Assembly (NCBI GenBank): GCA_944385595.1
Contig: CALWXY010000211.1
Span: 1-6,127 of the forward strand
Origin: an uncultured Oscillospiraceae bacterium
GTDB lineage: Bacteria; Bacillota; Clostridia; Oscillospirales; Oscillospiraceae
DNA: 6,127 nucleotides
Direction: 5' to 3'
A program made the position numbers and the translations under genes. The notes beneath the pieces were generated by a model. That model was given only the letters and a program-made list of their open reading frames with translations. It made no database searches and had not been told where the DNA came from. Of the stretch, positions 1 to 5,347 are shown piece after piece; the first letter of the stretch is position 1, and each line of letters starts with the position of its first letter.

Positions 1-42
1 GTAGGAATCGCCGCGCATATTGTCAAACTCGTTCACAGGCAT
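1..42 (-). CDS. N-terminus of the gene downstream of the sigma factor (partial)
   Basis: Only the first 14 codons lie in the window, giving MPVNEFDNMRGDSY, still open at the left edge. The start is chosen because a GGGGGG tract (51-56) sits 8 nt upstream of the ATG, matching the unusual all-G tract in front of the sigma factor start at 582. The gene begins 62 nt past the sigma factor stop on the same strand, so the two are probably co-transcribed. Genes directly downstream of ECF sigma factors often encode the cognate anti-sigma factor, a small protein with one membrane helix; that identity is inferred from position alone, because 14 residues are too few to recognise a family. Confidence 0.5.
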   Translation of the reverse strand, partial: MPVNEFDNMRGDSY

Positions 43-50
43 TTGTCACA

Positions 51-56
51 CCCCCC
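51..56 (-). promoter_or_regulatory. All-G ribosome binding site for the partial gene
   Basis: A run of six G on the minus strand lies 8 nt before the ATG at 42. It resembles the tract at 592-597 before the sigma factor and differs from the GGAG/GGAGG cores used by the other genes here. It decides the start of the partial gene. Confidence 0.4.
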
Positions 57-104
57 AACCATTTATTGATTGACCACGGCTTTTCATTACACGCGGCGAA
101 AATT

Positions 105-582
105 TCAGCGGACGCCCCCATTGGCCGCGAGCTGTCTGTAGTGCTCTCTGGCGCGGAAAGCCCGCGTGCGGCAGTTGAGCAGCGAGATTCCGAGCCGGAC
201 GGCGATTTCGCCGTAGGAGAGCTGCTTTTCGTAGAGCAGAATGAGTATCTCCTTCTCCTTCGGGCTGAGGCCGTCCGGCAGAGACAGCTCAAGCGGAGGG
301 GCGGGGGAGGCGGAGCCGTGAAAATCGGGGGAGAGCGGCATCTCGAGCCTGTGCTTCGCGGATTTCAGCTCGTCGAGGATGACGTTTTTGAGAGTCAGAT
401 TCAGCCATCCGGCGATGTTCGGGTGCTTTGTCAGAGTCTCCCTCTTGCAGAGCATAATCAGAAAGGTCTCCGCGACGAGATTCTCCGCGAGGGAATAATC
501 CCGCAATACAATATGCCTGCCTGAACAGCCTGGCGAAATGTTGCCTGTATATGTCATCGAACCATTCGTCGTGTTCAGGCAT
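105..582 (-). pseudogene. ECF-type RNA polymerase sigma factor, frame broken in region 2
   Basis: The product would direct RNA polymerase core to a small set of promoters. The start at 582 (MPEHDEWFDDIYRQHFARLF) has a G-run binding site 9 nt upstream. This frame gives the first helix of sigma region 2 up to AYCIAG (about residue 28). Homology then continues one frame over, with DYSLAENLVAETF and NIAGWLNLTLKNVILDELK, the rest of region 2. A short acidic/proline linker follows. The C-terminal region 4 helix-turn-helix (LSPKEKEILILLYEKQLSYG, then EIAVRLGIS and NCRTRAFRAR) ends at TGA 105-107. Joined, the protein has 159 residues, normal for a short ECF sigma. The 478-nt span is 2 nt short of 159 codons plus stop, and Gly-Asp at the junction matches the usual spacing of family members. 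The break lies at about 498-503 in GCGGGAT. It could be a recent pseudogene, an assembly error or, less likely, recoding. Family assignment is firm; functionality is uncertain. Confidence 0.78.
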
Positions 583-591
583 ATCGGATTT

Positions 592-597
592 CCCCCC
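592..597 (-). promoter_or_regulatory. Ribosome binding site of the sigma factor gene
   Basis: AAAGGGGGG on the minus strand lies 9 nt before the ATG at 582. It supports this start over the upstream in-frame ATG at 633, which has no comparable site and would sit upstream of the predicted transcription start. Confidence 0.5.
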
Positions 598-613
598 TTT
601 AAATTGATAATAT

Positions 614-622
614 ATTATACCA
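614..622 (-). promoter_or_regulatory. Extended -10 promoter of the sigma factor gene (proximal)
   Basis: Minus-strand TGGTATAAT is a perfect extended -10 (TGNTATAAT). A weak -35 candidate, TTGCGG, lies 18 nt upstream. Transcription would start near 607, leaving a leader of about 25 nt before the ATG at 582. This is a housekeeping sigma-A type promoter by sequence. Confidence 0.55.
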
Positions 623-646
623 ATGAAAAACAAACCCCCGCAATAT

Positions 647-655
647 TTTATACCA
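647..655 (-). promoter_or_regulatory. Second extended -10-like element upstream of the sigma factor gene
   Basis: Minus-strand TGGTATAAA is a near copy of the proximal extended -10, located 33 bp further upstream within the second 17-bp repeat. No good -35 hexamer is visible at the expected distance. It could be a second promoter or half of a tandem operator. Confidence 0.35.
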
Positions 656-658
656 TTG

Positions 659-754
659 CACCGAGAAAATCTACGGGACGGTTCGGACGGGCTTGTGCAG
701 CGCTAACGTAAGTATGCCGCATTCCGGCTGGCGGGTATAGCGGCGGCAGCTGTT
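659..754. other. Short intergenic stretch, no gene seen
   Basis: This is the space between the stop of the stalk-domain gene and the upstream promoter repeat of the sigma factor. I see no supported ORF and no clean stem followed by a T-run that would act as an intrinsic terminator for the stalk-domain gene. Confidence 0.5.
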
Positions 755-1492
755 TTATTCCTCAAGCAGCATTATGTCGATGGAGGCGTTGATGTCGCCC
801 TCAGAGTCTATCACGACGTAGGGGAACAAATCGGTCAGCTTGTCTGCCAGCAGCTCAACAGTGCGCGTCACAGTTTCGCCTGGCTTGACATAATTTATCA
901 CAACGCCGCTGCTCTGCTTGTTTTCGGTTGCTGCCCCGAGCCCGAAGGAGAGCTCGTCCTCGCTGTTGTTGGTGACAGTCACATAAATGTATTTGCAGCT
1001 ATCATCCGGCGGCTCGATAATGCCGCGGTGCTCTCCGGTTATCTCAAGATAAAGCATCTCCCGAGCGTCCTCCGGAGGGGTGATGGATTCGGGCGGCTCG
1101 ACGAACTGGTCGCGCCAATTCACGGTTCCGTCGTCCATGATGTCCGGCTGCAGGGCGCGTTTGGCCTCGGTGCCGAGGCTGAAGCTTCCGTTCTCCCATG
1201 CCAGCGGCATGTTGAGCTGCTCGGCGACTATCCTGACTGGGATATAGTTCGTCACCCCGCCGTTTTCATCCTCATAGGAAATGACAGCCGGGACCTCGGC
1301 GCCGGACGGCGCTTCTATGTACTCACCGATTTCTGCTATTACCTCGCCGTTTATATCGTAGCTGGTAGTATTCAGTATTATCTGTCCGCCGGAGGCGGCG
1401 AGCGCGGTTCCGGCGCAGACGAGCAGCAGCGCCGCGCAGACAAAACCGGCGGCGAAGCTGCGGGCCTTCCCGACAAATTTGCTGTTTTTCAT
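755..1492 (-). CDS. Secreted protein with copper amine oxidase N-terminal-like (stalk) domain
   Basis: This 245-residue exported protein has unknown specific function. Residues 1-32 form a Sec signal peptide: a basic start (KNSKFVGKAR), a hydrophobic core (FVCAALLLVCAG), and a likely cleavage after ALA32. Residues about 38-105 resemble the stalk domain common in clostridial wall-associated proteins: short beta strands, then YIPVRIVAEQLNMPLAWENG, where the YxPxR-(I/F)VAE pattern and the following Trp99 are the hallmarks. Residues about 147-245 look like a second beta-rich domain (LYLEITGE, YIYVTVTNNSEDELSFG, GETVTRTVELL), with no catalytic motif I recognise. Unlike many relatives it lacks an attached enzyme, so it is probably a binding or structural protein. 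ATG 1492 is preferred because AAAGGAG lies 8 nt upstream, whereas the TTG at 1498 is only 2 nt from that site. It has its own promoter and appears monocistronic. Confidence 0.72.
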   Translation of the reverse strand: MKNSKFVGKARSFAAGFVCAALLLVCAGTALAASGGQIILNTTSYDINGEVIAEIGEYIEAPSGAEVPAVISYEDENGGVTNYIPVRIVAEQLNMPLAWENGSFSLGTEAKRALQPDIMDDGTVNWRDQFVEPPESITPPEDAREMLYLEITGEHRGIIEPPDDSCKYIYVTVTNNSEDELSFGLGAATENKQSSGVVINYVKPGETVTRTVELLADKLTDLFPYVVIDSEGDINASIDIMLLEE

Positions 1493-1500
1493 ATTCAAAA

Positions 1501-1507
1501 CTCCTTT
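1501..1507 (-). promoter_or_regulatory. Ribosome binding site deciding the stalk-domain protein start
   Basis: Minus-strand AAAGGAG lies 8 nt before ATG 1492 and only 2 nt before TTG 1498. The spacing selects the ATG. Confidence 0.7.
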
Positions 1508-1586
1508 CGTGTGGGCTGGGACAAGGCGGCTTCCCTCATGTCCGCTGCATCGGCATCACCACCCAATCTGTAAAGTGTTTACATAC

Positions 1587-1615
1587 ATGATATAATAATC
1601 TCACCATTAAATCAA
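1587..1615 (-). promoter_or_regulatory. Sigma-A-like promoter of the stalk-domain gene
   Basis: On the minus strand, TTGATT (1610-1615) and TATCAT (1587-1592) are separated by 17 nt. Upstream, 1616-1655 is very AT-rich with a T-run, which could act as an UP element. The leader to the ATG at 1492 would be about 85-90 nt. The -10 is imperfect and other registers in this AT-rich patch are possible. Confidence 0.4.
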
Positions 1616-1704
1616 GTAAATATTAACGGATAATAAAAAAATAAATCGAAAATCCCGCCCGCGCCGGACATCTCATTTTGAAGCCTTTTACCACGTCTGC
1701 CCCC

Positions 1705-1812
1705 TCAGACGAGCCCCGCGTCTTTCATCATATCATAGGTGACAACCGGATTCCCCAGAACAACGACGACCGTTTCCGGGCGGTCGGGCTCTCCCCACCA
1801 GGCTTTATCCAT
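1705..1812 (-). CDS. Possible small protein of 35 residues
   Basis: An ATG at 1812 opens 35 codons starting MDKAWWGEPDRPETVVVVLG and ending MMKDAGLV before TGA 1705-1707. It lies 57 nt beyond the stop of the transglutaminase-fold lipoprotein on the same strand, so it could be the last gene of that transcript. The residue mix (paired Trp, four Val in a row, acidic/Pro turn) reads like part of a folded protein rather than random translation. The AAGGA upstream is only 2 nt from the ATG, which is poor spacing for initiation. In-frame sense codons extend back to a TAA at 1843-1845, so a non-ATG start further upstream is possible. It is not a family I recognise. It may be a true small protein, a remnant of a larger gene, or chance. 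Confidence 0.3.
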   Translation of the reverse strand: MDKAWWGEPDRPETVVVVLGNPVVTYDMMKDAGLV

Positions 1813-1869
1813 AATCCTTATGTAGTGCTGTTCGCCTTCTTTTTATATTGTGCGTCACGCGGGCTGCGG

Positions 1870-2958
1870 TCACGCGGCGAGGCGGGCATAGAAATCCGCG
1901 TCCCACTCGTAGCTGCCGGAGACGGCGAAGTCCGCCTCGCTGAGCATGAAGTGCCGCTCGCCGCCGCCTCTGTCGGCGGTGGGGTCGCAGTAGAAGCCCT
2001 CGCCGTCGAGCACGACGTAGTTCCAGCTGTGGTTCTCGCCGCTCGATACGCCGGAAACCGTGTAGCTCTCCACGCCGAGCAAATCGAGGAAGGTCTTGAA
2101 CGCGTGGGCGTAGCCGCCGCAGATGGCGGTGCCGTCGTGCAGTGCGCCCCAGGCCACCGTCGAGGTGCGGGGCATGGACTCGAAGTCGTTGTAGTAGCGG
2201 AAGTCGTAGGAGACGTTTTCGCTTATATAGCCGTACACCGCGCGGATTTTCTCAAGCTGGCTGTCATCGTCGTTTACAATGTCCTCGAGCAGGGAGGCTG
2301 CCAGCTCATAGGTGTCGGATATGAGGGCCGCGCACTCCGGCAGAGTCTCCGCTATGCCGGGCGAGGCCACAATCTCGGCGCCGTCCGCGCTGAGTGTGTA
2401 GACTATGCACCCGCAGCCGGATTGCATCAACGCTCTCTGAATGTCGTCCACCTCAAGCTCGGGGTTTGTGATGGCAATGGACAGACGCTCCGTGCCGTCG
2501 TTCATGCTGTCGGCCTGCACGACAGCGGCGCGCAGCGAGCTGATGGTGTGGCTGCCCTCCGGCGGGACGTAGCCCTCGGTCTTGTACGGCATGTACGAGA
2601 ATACGCACTCGGCGCTGTCGCCGGAGATGGTGACGGCGACGTCGTAGGCGTATTTCAGCTCGGGATGCTCGCTGAGAACGGCGTAGTAGAGGTTTCTGGC
2701 GTCAATCTCCGGGTCTTCGCCTGTGCCTATGTCCGCGAGCGGGAGCGTGACGGACGGCTCAAGCCGCTCAATGGCGGCGGCCATCTGTTCCACCGGCGTG
2801 AGCTCCTCTGCCTCCGGGGATGGGGATATCTCAAGCGGTGTCTCCACCGGCGAGGGGGTGGGGGAGGGGGTTGGCGACGGCTCGGTCTCGGCTTTCGCCG
2901 TGCAGGCGGACAGCAGCATGAGGGCCGACAGTGTGACGGAAATGAGTTTTGCGCGCAT
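1870..2958 (-). CDS. Transglutaminase-like cysteine peptidase-fold lipoprotein
   Basis: This 362-residue protein is predicted to be anchored on the outer face of the cytoplasmic membrane. The start (MRAKLISVTLSALMLLSAC) is a type II signal peptide with lipobox L-S-A-C, so Cys19 should be lipidated. A flexible Pro/Ser/Thr linker (PSPTPSPTPSP) follows at about residues 27-50. An alpha/beta region at about 55-230 carries no motif I recognise. The C-terminal transglutaminase-like domain (about 235-345) has all three catalytic positions: Cys280 in GTAICGGYAHAF, His310 in GENHSWNYV and Asp325 in FYCDPTAD. Such domains in bacteria act as transglutaminases or peptidases; the substrate here is unknown, perhaps a cell-surface protein. 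ATG 2958 has GGAG 9 nt upstream; the alternative TTG at 2973 lacks a binding site. It begins 22 nt after the DUF1835-type gene, with no promoter between them, so an operon is likely. Confidence 0.85.
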   Translation of the reverse strand: MRAKLISVTLSALMLLSACTAKAETEPSPTPSPTPSPVETPLEISPSPEAEELTPVEQMAAAIERLEPSVTLPLADIGTGEDPEIDARNLYYAVLSEHPELKYAYDVAVTISGDSAECVFSYMPYKTEGYVPPEGSHTISSLRAAVVQADSMNDGTERLSIAITNPELEVDDIQRALMQSGCGCIVYTLSADGAEIVASPGIAETLPECAALISDTYELAASLLEDIVNDDDSQLEKIRAVYGYISENVSYDFRYYNDFESMPRTSTVAWGALHDGTAICGGYAHAFKTFLDLLGVESYTVSGVSSGENHSWNYVVLDGEGFYCDPTADRGGGERHFMLSEADFAVSGSYEWDADFYARLAA

Positions 2959-2967
2959 GTTTCTTCG

Positions 2968-2971
2968 CTCC
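2968..2971 (-). promoter_or_regulatory. Ribosome binding site deciding the lipoprotein start
   Basis: Minus-strand GGAG lies 9 nt before ATG 2958. It falls inside the reading frame if TTG 2973 were used, and nothing similar precedes that TTG. Confidence 0.6.
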
Positions 2972-2980
2972 AATCGATTA

Positions 2981-3919
2981 TTAGGCGCGGCGGAGGACGG
3001 CGGAGTAAAAGCCTCTGCCGTCTTCCGAGACGACGGCCAGCTCCCCGGCCTCGATAAAATGCTGCAGCCTCCTGGCCACGAACACGTCGCCGGTGGGGAT
3101 GCCCTGCCTGCCGAGCGCGCGGCCTATAATCTCCGCCGCCTTGCAGCTGCCGTCGGGGAACTCGCGCCTTATGAGGTCGTCGTACCAGTCCAAACCGGCG
3201 CTTGCGACCTCCCCGTCAACAATGACGCGCAGCGGCGCGTTTTGGACTTGGAGCTGACGCCATTTTTCTGAAAAATTTTCAATTTCCTCCGAAGTGAGCA
3301 CTCTCTCGCCGGCGGCGGCGAAAAGCCCGAACAGCTCCGGATCCACCTCGCCCCAACCGCGGTAGTGCACTACAGTGCCGTCGCCGCGCTCGAAGCGCTC
3401 CGGCAGCTCGACGATGTGTATGGACGTCCTGCTGCCCCTGAGAATATCCGCGACGAACAGCAGACCGCAGCGGGTGTCGGGCAGATTGTCGACCCAGAGG
3501 CGTATCTCCTCCGGCTGAGCCTCAAGCCTGCGCAGCCCGGCGAGCGAGCTATCCCACAGCTCGTCGGCGGCGGAGGCGAAATCCTCCTGTTCGCCGTGCC
3601 TGTCGAAGCAGAACCAGGAGCGCAGCTCCTCGCGCCTTGGGCAGTCGCCCTCCGATATGGGCGAGGCGATGTCGCCCTCCGAGAGGCCGAATGAGAGGCC
3701 TATGATATCCTTGCGGCTGCCGCCCAGAGGTACTGCCAGCTTATGCAGCTCCTCACGCCGCTTGCGGTATTCGCGCAGGACTTTGCGCTTTGCGAAAAAG
3801 CCTGCAAGTCCTTTCCTGTCCGTGATGACGCTCACAGCGCCGCCGATGACGTCCCCGCCGCAGCGCTGCGCCATGGCGAGCCCGCCTTTCGCGGAGTCGC
3901 TGAAACACACCTCCAGCAT
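2981..3919 (-). CDS. DUF1835 / DUF3658 domain protein
   Basis: This 312-residue protein is probably cytoplasmic; it has no signal peptide or membrane helix. The N-terminal part (about 1-170) resembles DUF1835: a first strand followed by FSDSAKGGLAMAQ, then a charged helix, EEIRLWVDNLPDTRCGLLFV and IHIVELPE. The C-terminal part (about 205-310) resembles DUF3658: SEKWRQLQVQNAPLRVIVDG, a helical segment with WYDDLI, then GIPTGDVFVARRLQHFIEAG and a last strand, similar to a small winged-helix end. Proteins with this pairing are common in Bacillota, and I know of no established biochemical role. The start is firm: GGAGGT lies 5 nt upstream of ATG 3919. A promoter lies directly upstream, and the lipoprotein gene follows after 22 nt. 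Family assignment comes from recalled sequence pattern, not a search. Confidence 0.72.
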   Translation of the reverse strand: MLEVCFSDSAKGGLAMAQRCGGDVIGGAVSVITDRKGLAGFFAKRKVLREYRKRREELHKLAVPLGGSRKDIIGLSFGLSEGDIASPISEGDCPRREELRSWFCFDRHGEQEDFASAADELWDSSLAGLRRLEAQPEEIRLWVDNLPDTRCGLLFVADILRGSRTSIHIVELPERFERGDGTVVHYRGWGEVDPELFGLFAAAGERVLTSEEIENFSEKWRQLQVQNAPLRVIVDGEVASAGLDWYDDLIRREFPDGSCKAAEIIGRALGRQGIPTGDVFVARRLQHFIEAGELAVVSEDGRGFYSAVLRRA

Positions 3920-3947
3920 ATCGCACCTCCAATCGAGTGATATTTAG

Positions 3948-3975
3948 AGTATAGCAGACGGCCCGCAAATTACAA
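3948..3975 (-). promoter_or_regulatory. Promoter of the DUF1835-lipoprotein operon
   Basis: On the minus strand, TTGTAA (3970-3975) and TATACT (3948-3953) are 16 nt apart. The -10 is preceded by TGC, giving an extended -10. Transcription would start near 3941, about 22 nt before the ATG at 3919. Confidence 0.55.
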
Positions 3976-4000
3976 GCCCATGGCCGCAGGGCTAAATGAC

Positions 4001-4029
4001 TGGAAATTTGAGCGGCGGCGTGTTATAAT
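4001..4029 (+). promoter_or_regulatory. Promoter of the NUDIX-two-component operon
   Basis: TGGAAA (4001-4006) and a perfect TATAAT (4024-4029) are 17 nt apart, with TGT directly before the -10 (extended -10). Transcription would start near 4036, about 30 nt before the ATG at 4066. It is divergent from the promoter at 3948-3975, with about 26 bp between the two -35 elements. Confidence 0.6.
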
Positions 4030-4065
4030 TACCGAAAGCACCGCCTATGGAGGATAGTTTGCAAT

Positions 4066-4614
4066 ATGGACTACACTGAGAAAAAGATAAAAACCATAAA
4101 CGGCTACCGGGGTCTCATCGTGGATGTCGACCTCGACAGAATAGAGCTGCCCGACGGGGAGACGGCGCTGCGCGAGGTCGTGACGCACCCCGGCGGAGTC
4201 GGCATACTCGCGATCAACGATAAAAACGAGGCGGTCTGCGTGCGGCAGTACCGCTACTGCTTCGGCGAGCACCTGCTGGAGATACCGGCGGGCAAGCTTG
4301 AGCGCGGCGAGGACCCGCTCGAGTGCGCCGTGCGCGAGCTCTCGGAGGAGACCGGCATCACCGCCGGCAAGATAGTGCCGCTAGGCAGCATGTACCCCTC
4401 GCCGGGCTTTTGCAGCGAGGTGCTGCACATCTACCTCGCCACCGGGCTTGAAAACGGCGAGGCCCACCCCGACGCGGGCGAGTTTCTGGACATAGTCCAT
4501 GTGCCATTCGCCGAGCTGGTGGACAAGTGCATGTCCGGCGAGATCCGCGACGGCAAAACCGTCCTGGCGGTTCTCAAGGCCAAAATTTACCTCGACGCGC
4601 AGAGCGCCAATTAG
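4066..4614 (+). CDS. NUDIX hydrolase, ADP-ribose pyrophosphatase type
   Basis: This cytosolic enzyme is predicted to hydrolyse ADP-ribose to AMP and ribose 5-phosphate with Mg2+. Its 182 residues are typical of the family. The NUDIX box is complete at residues 76-98: G76, E82, R90-E91, E94-E95, G97 and Ile98, fitting G-x5-E-x7-RE-U-x-EE-x-G-U, and it is preceded by LLEIPAG. The downstream MYPSPGFCSE (Pro111/Pro113) is the mark of the ADP-ribose subgroup. An N-terminal beta region (residues 1-45) matches the dimerisation part of such enzymes. The start at ATG 4066 has GGAGGA 11 nt upstream, slightly far but the only site. The response regulator gene starts 20 nt after its TAG, so the two are likely co-transcribed. 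Substrate preference is inferred from motifs; GDP-mannose or other nucleoside diphosphate sugars cannot be excluded. Confidence 0.9.
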   Translation: MDYTEKKIKTINGYRGLIVDVDLDRIELPDGETALREVVTHPGGVGILAINDKNEAVCVRQYRYCFGEHLLEIPAGKLERGEDPLECAVRELSEETGITAGKIVPLGSMYPSPGFCSEVLHIYLATGLENGEAHPDAGEFLDIVHVPFAELVDKCMSGEIRDGKTVLAVLKAKIYLDAQSAN

Positions 4615-4634
4615 TTCTTTGGGAGTGGTTTGAT

Positions 4635-5330
4635 ATGAGCGCGGGAAAAATACTCATAGTCGACGATGAAAAGGCCATAGTCGACATACTCAAATTCAAC
4701 CTCCAGAAGGAGGGCTTCGACACCATCTGCGCCTACGACGGCAAGGACGGGCTTGCCAAGGCACGCAGCGACTCGCCCGACCTCATCCTGCTCGACGTCA
4801 TGCTCCCGTATATGGACGGCTTCGAGGTCTGCCGCACCCTCAGGGCGGAGGGCGACAATGTGCCGATAATTATGATCACCGCGCGCGAGGAGGAGACGGA
4901 CAAGGTCTTCGGCCTCGAGCTTGGCGCGGACGATTATATAACAAAGCCCTTTTCCCTGCGCGAGCTTGTCGCGAGGGTTAAGACCAACATGCGCCGCGCC
5001 CGCTCGCTCGAGACGCCAAAAGGCGACGGCGAGCTGCTGCGCAGGCGCGACCTCGTCATCGACCTCGAGCGCCACGCCGTGTTCAAAAACGGCGCGGAGC
5101 TGGATCTCACCCAGCGCGAGTATGAGCTTATCAAATTCCTCGCCGCCGAGCCGGGCAAGGTCATCTCCCGGCAGGAGCTTATGAGCGAGGTCTGGCAGTA
5201 CGACTACTACGGCGACCTCCGCGCCGTCGACGTCGCGGTGCGCCGCCTGCGCGAGAAGCTGGAGGACAACCCCGCCGAGCCTGAGTACGTCATCACCAAG
5301 CGCGGCGCGGGCTACTATTTCGCCGAATAA
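4635..5330 (+). CDS. OmpR/PhoB-family response regulator
   Basis: This 231-residue DNA-binding regulator has two domains. The receiver domain (residues 4-120) has the acidic pair Asp10-Asp11 in ILIVDDE, phosphoacceptor Asp54 in LILLDVMLPYMDG, Thr82 in MITARE and Lys104 in YITKPFS, so the phosphorylation site is intact. The winged-helix effector domain (about 133-230) shows LDLTQREYELIKFLA, ISRQELMSEVWQYD, the recognition helix AVDVAVRRLREKLE, and the C-terminal wing VITKRGAGYYF. The recognition region resembles the WalR/PhoP/PhoB group of Gram-positive bacteria, but I cannot name an orthologue. ATG 4635 is chosen because GGGAG sits 9 nt upstream and the protein then starts at the usual point before the first beta strand; upstream in-frame codons overlap the NUDIX gene. 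The partner kinase gene follows after 17 nt. Confidence 0.95.
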   Translation: MSAGKILIVDDEKAIVDILKFNLQKEGFDTICAYDGKDGLAKARSDSPDLILLDVMLPYMDGFEVCRTLRAEGDNVPIIMITAREEETDKVFGLELGADDYITKPFSLRELVARVKTNMRRARSLETPKGDGELLRRRDLVIDLERHAVFKNGAELDLTQREYELIKFLAAEPGKVISRQELMSEVWQYDYYGDLRAVDVAVRRLREKLEDNPAEPEYVITKRGAGYYFAE

Positions 5331-5347
5331 GCGAGGAAAATGCATAT

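Larger units (their letters stand above)
609..658. repeat. Two 17-bp direct repeats in the sigma factor promoter region
   Basis: Plus-strand AATATATTATACCAATG (609-625) and AATATTTTATACCATTG (642-658) match at 15 of 17 positions. They are spaced 33 bp start to start, about three DNA helical turns. Each contains the complement of a TGGTATAA(T/A) box. The spacing puts both copies on one face of the helix, which suits binding of a regulator or tandem promoters; function is inferred. Confidence 0.6.
1499..1869. other. Intergenic region between two exported-protein genes
   Basis: This 371-bp gap contains the leader and promoter of the stalk-domain gene (about 1499-1620), an AT-rich patch (about 1571-1655), and a possible 35-codon minus-strand ORF (1705-1812). 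A 6-bp inverted repeat CGACCG/CGGTCG (1767-1786) with an 8-nt loop is not followed by a T-run. I see no RNA gene. Confidence 0.6.

Noticed and set aside
23..292. Minus-strand 89-codon ORF overlapping the sigma factor end
   Set aside because: Its Ser/Arg-rich product overlaps the clear sigma region 4 frame and has no start signal.
1493..1498. TTG start for the stalk-domain protein
   Set aside because: Only 2 nt from the ribosome binding site; the ATG two codons later has 8-nt spacing.
1591..1596. Plus-strand TATAAT
   Set aside because: No -35 at a usable distance and no plus-strand gene downstream; it is part of the AT-rich promoter patch of the minus-strand gene.
1632..1671. GC-rich stretch followed by a T-rich run on the minus strand, terminator-like
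   Set aside because: The best stem is only about 3-4 bp, so there is no credible intrinsic hairpin; the T-rich part is better explained as upstream DNA of the next promoter.
1767..1786. Inverted repeat CGACCG/CGGTCG with an 8-nt loop
   Set aside because: There is no T-run on either side and it falls inside the possible small ORF; six base pairs can occur by chance in GC-rich DNA.
2959..2973. TTG start for the lipoprotein
   Set aside because: No binding site upstream, and the GGAG that serves the ATG at 2958 would lie inside the coding sequence.
1678..3057. Long plus-strand ORF of 459 codons
   Set aside because: It lies opposite the lipoprotein gene, whose lipobox and catalytic triad are clear. 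The plus-strand product is low-complexity Gly/Val/Arg-rich sequence with no recognisable domain, as expected of an antisense frame in GC-rich DNA.
4047..4079. Ten-codon upstream ORF (MEDSLQYGLH) overlapping the NUDIX start
   Set aside because: It has no ribosome binding site of its own, and its ATG merges with the NUDIX gene's binding site; most likely coincidence rather than a leader peptide.
4527..4634. Upstream extension of the response regulator by 36 codons
   Set aside because: It overlaps the NUDIX gene in another frame, adds an Arg-rich stretch absent from the family, and the ATG at 4635 has its own well-placed binding site.
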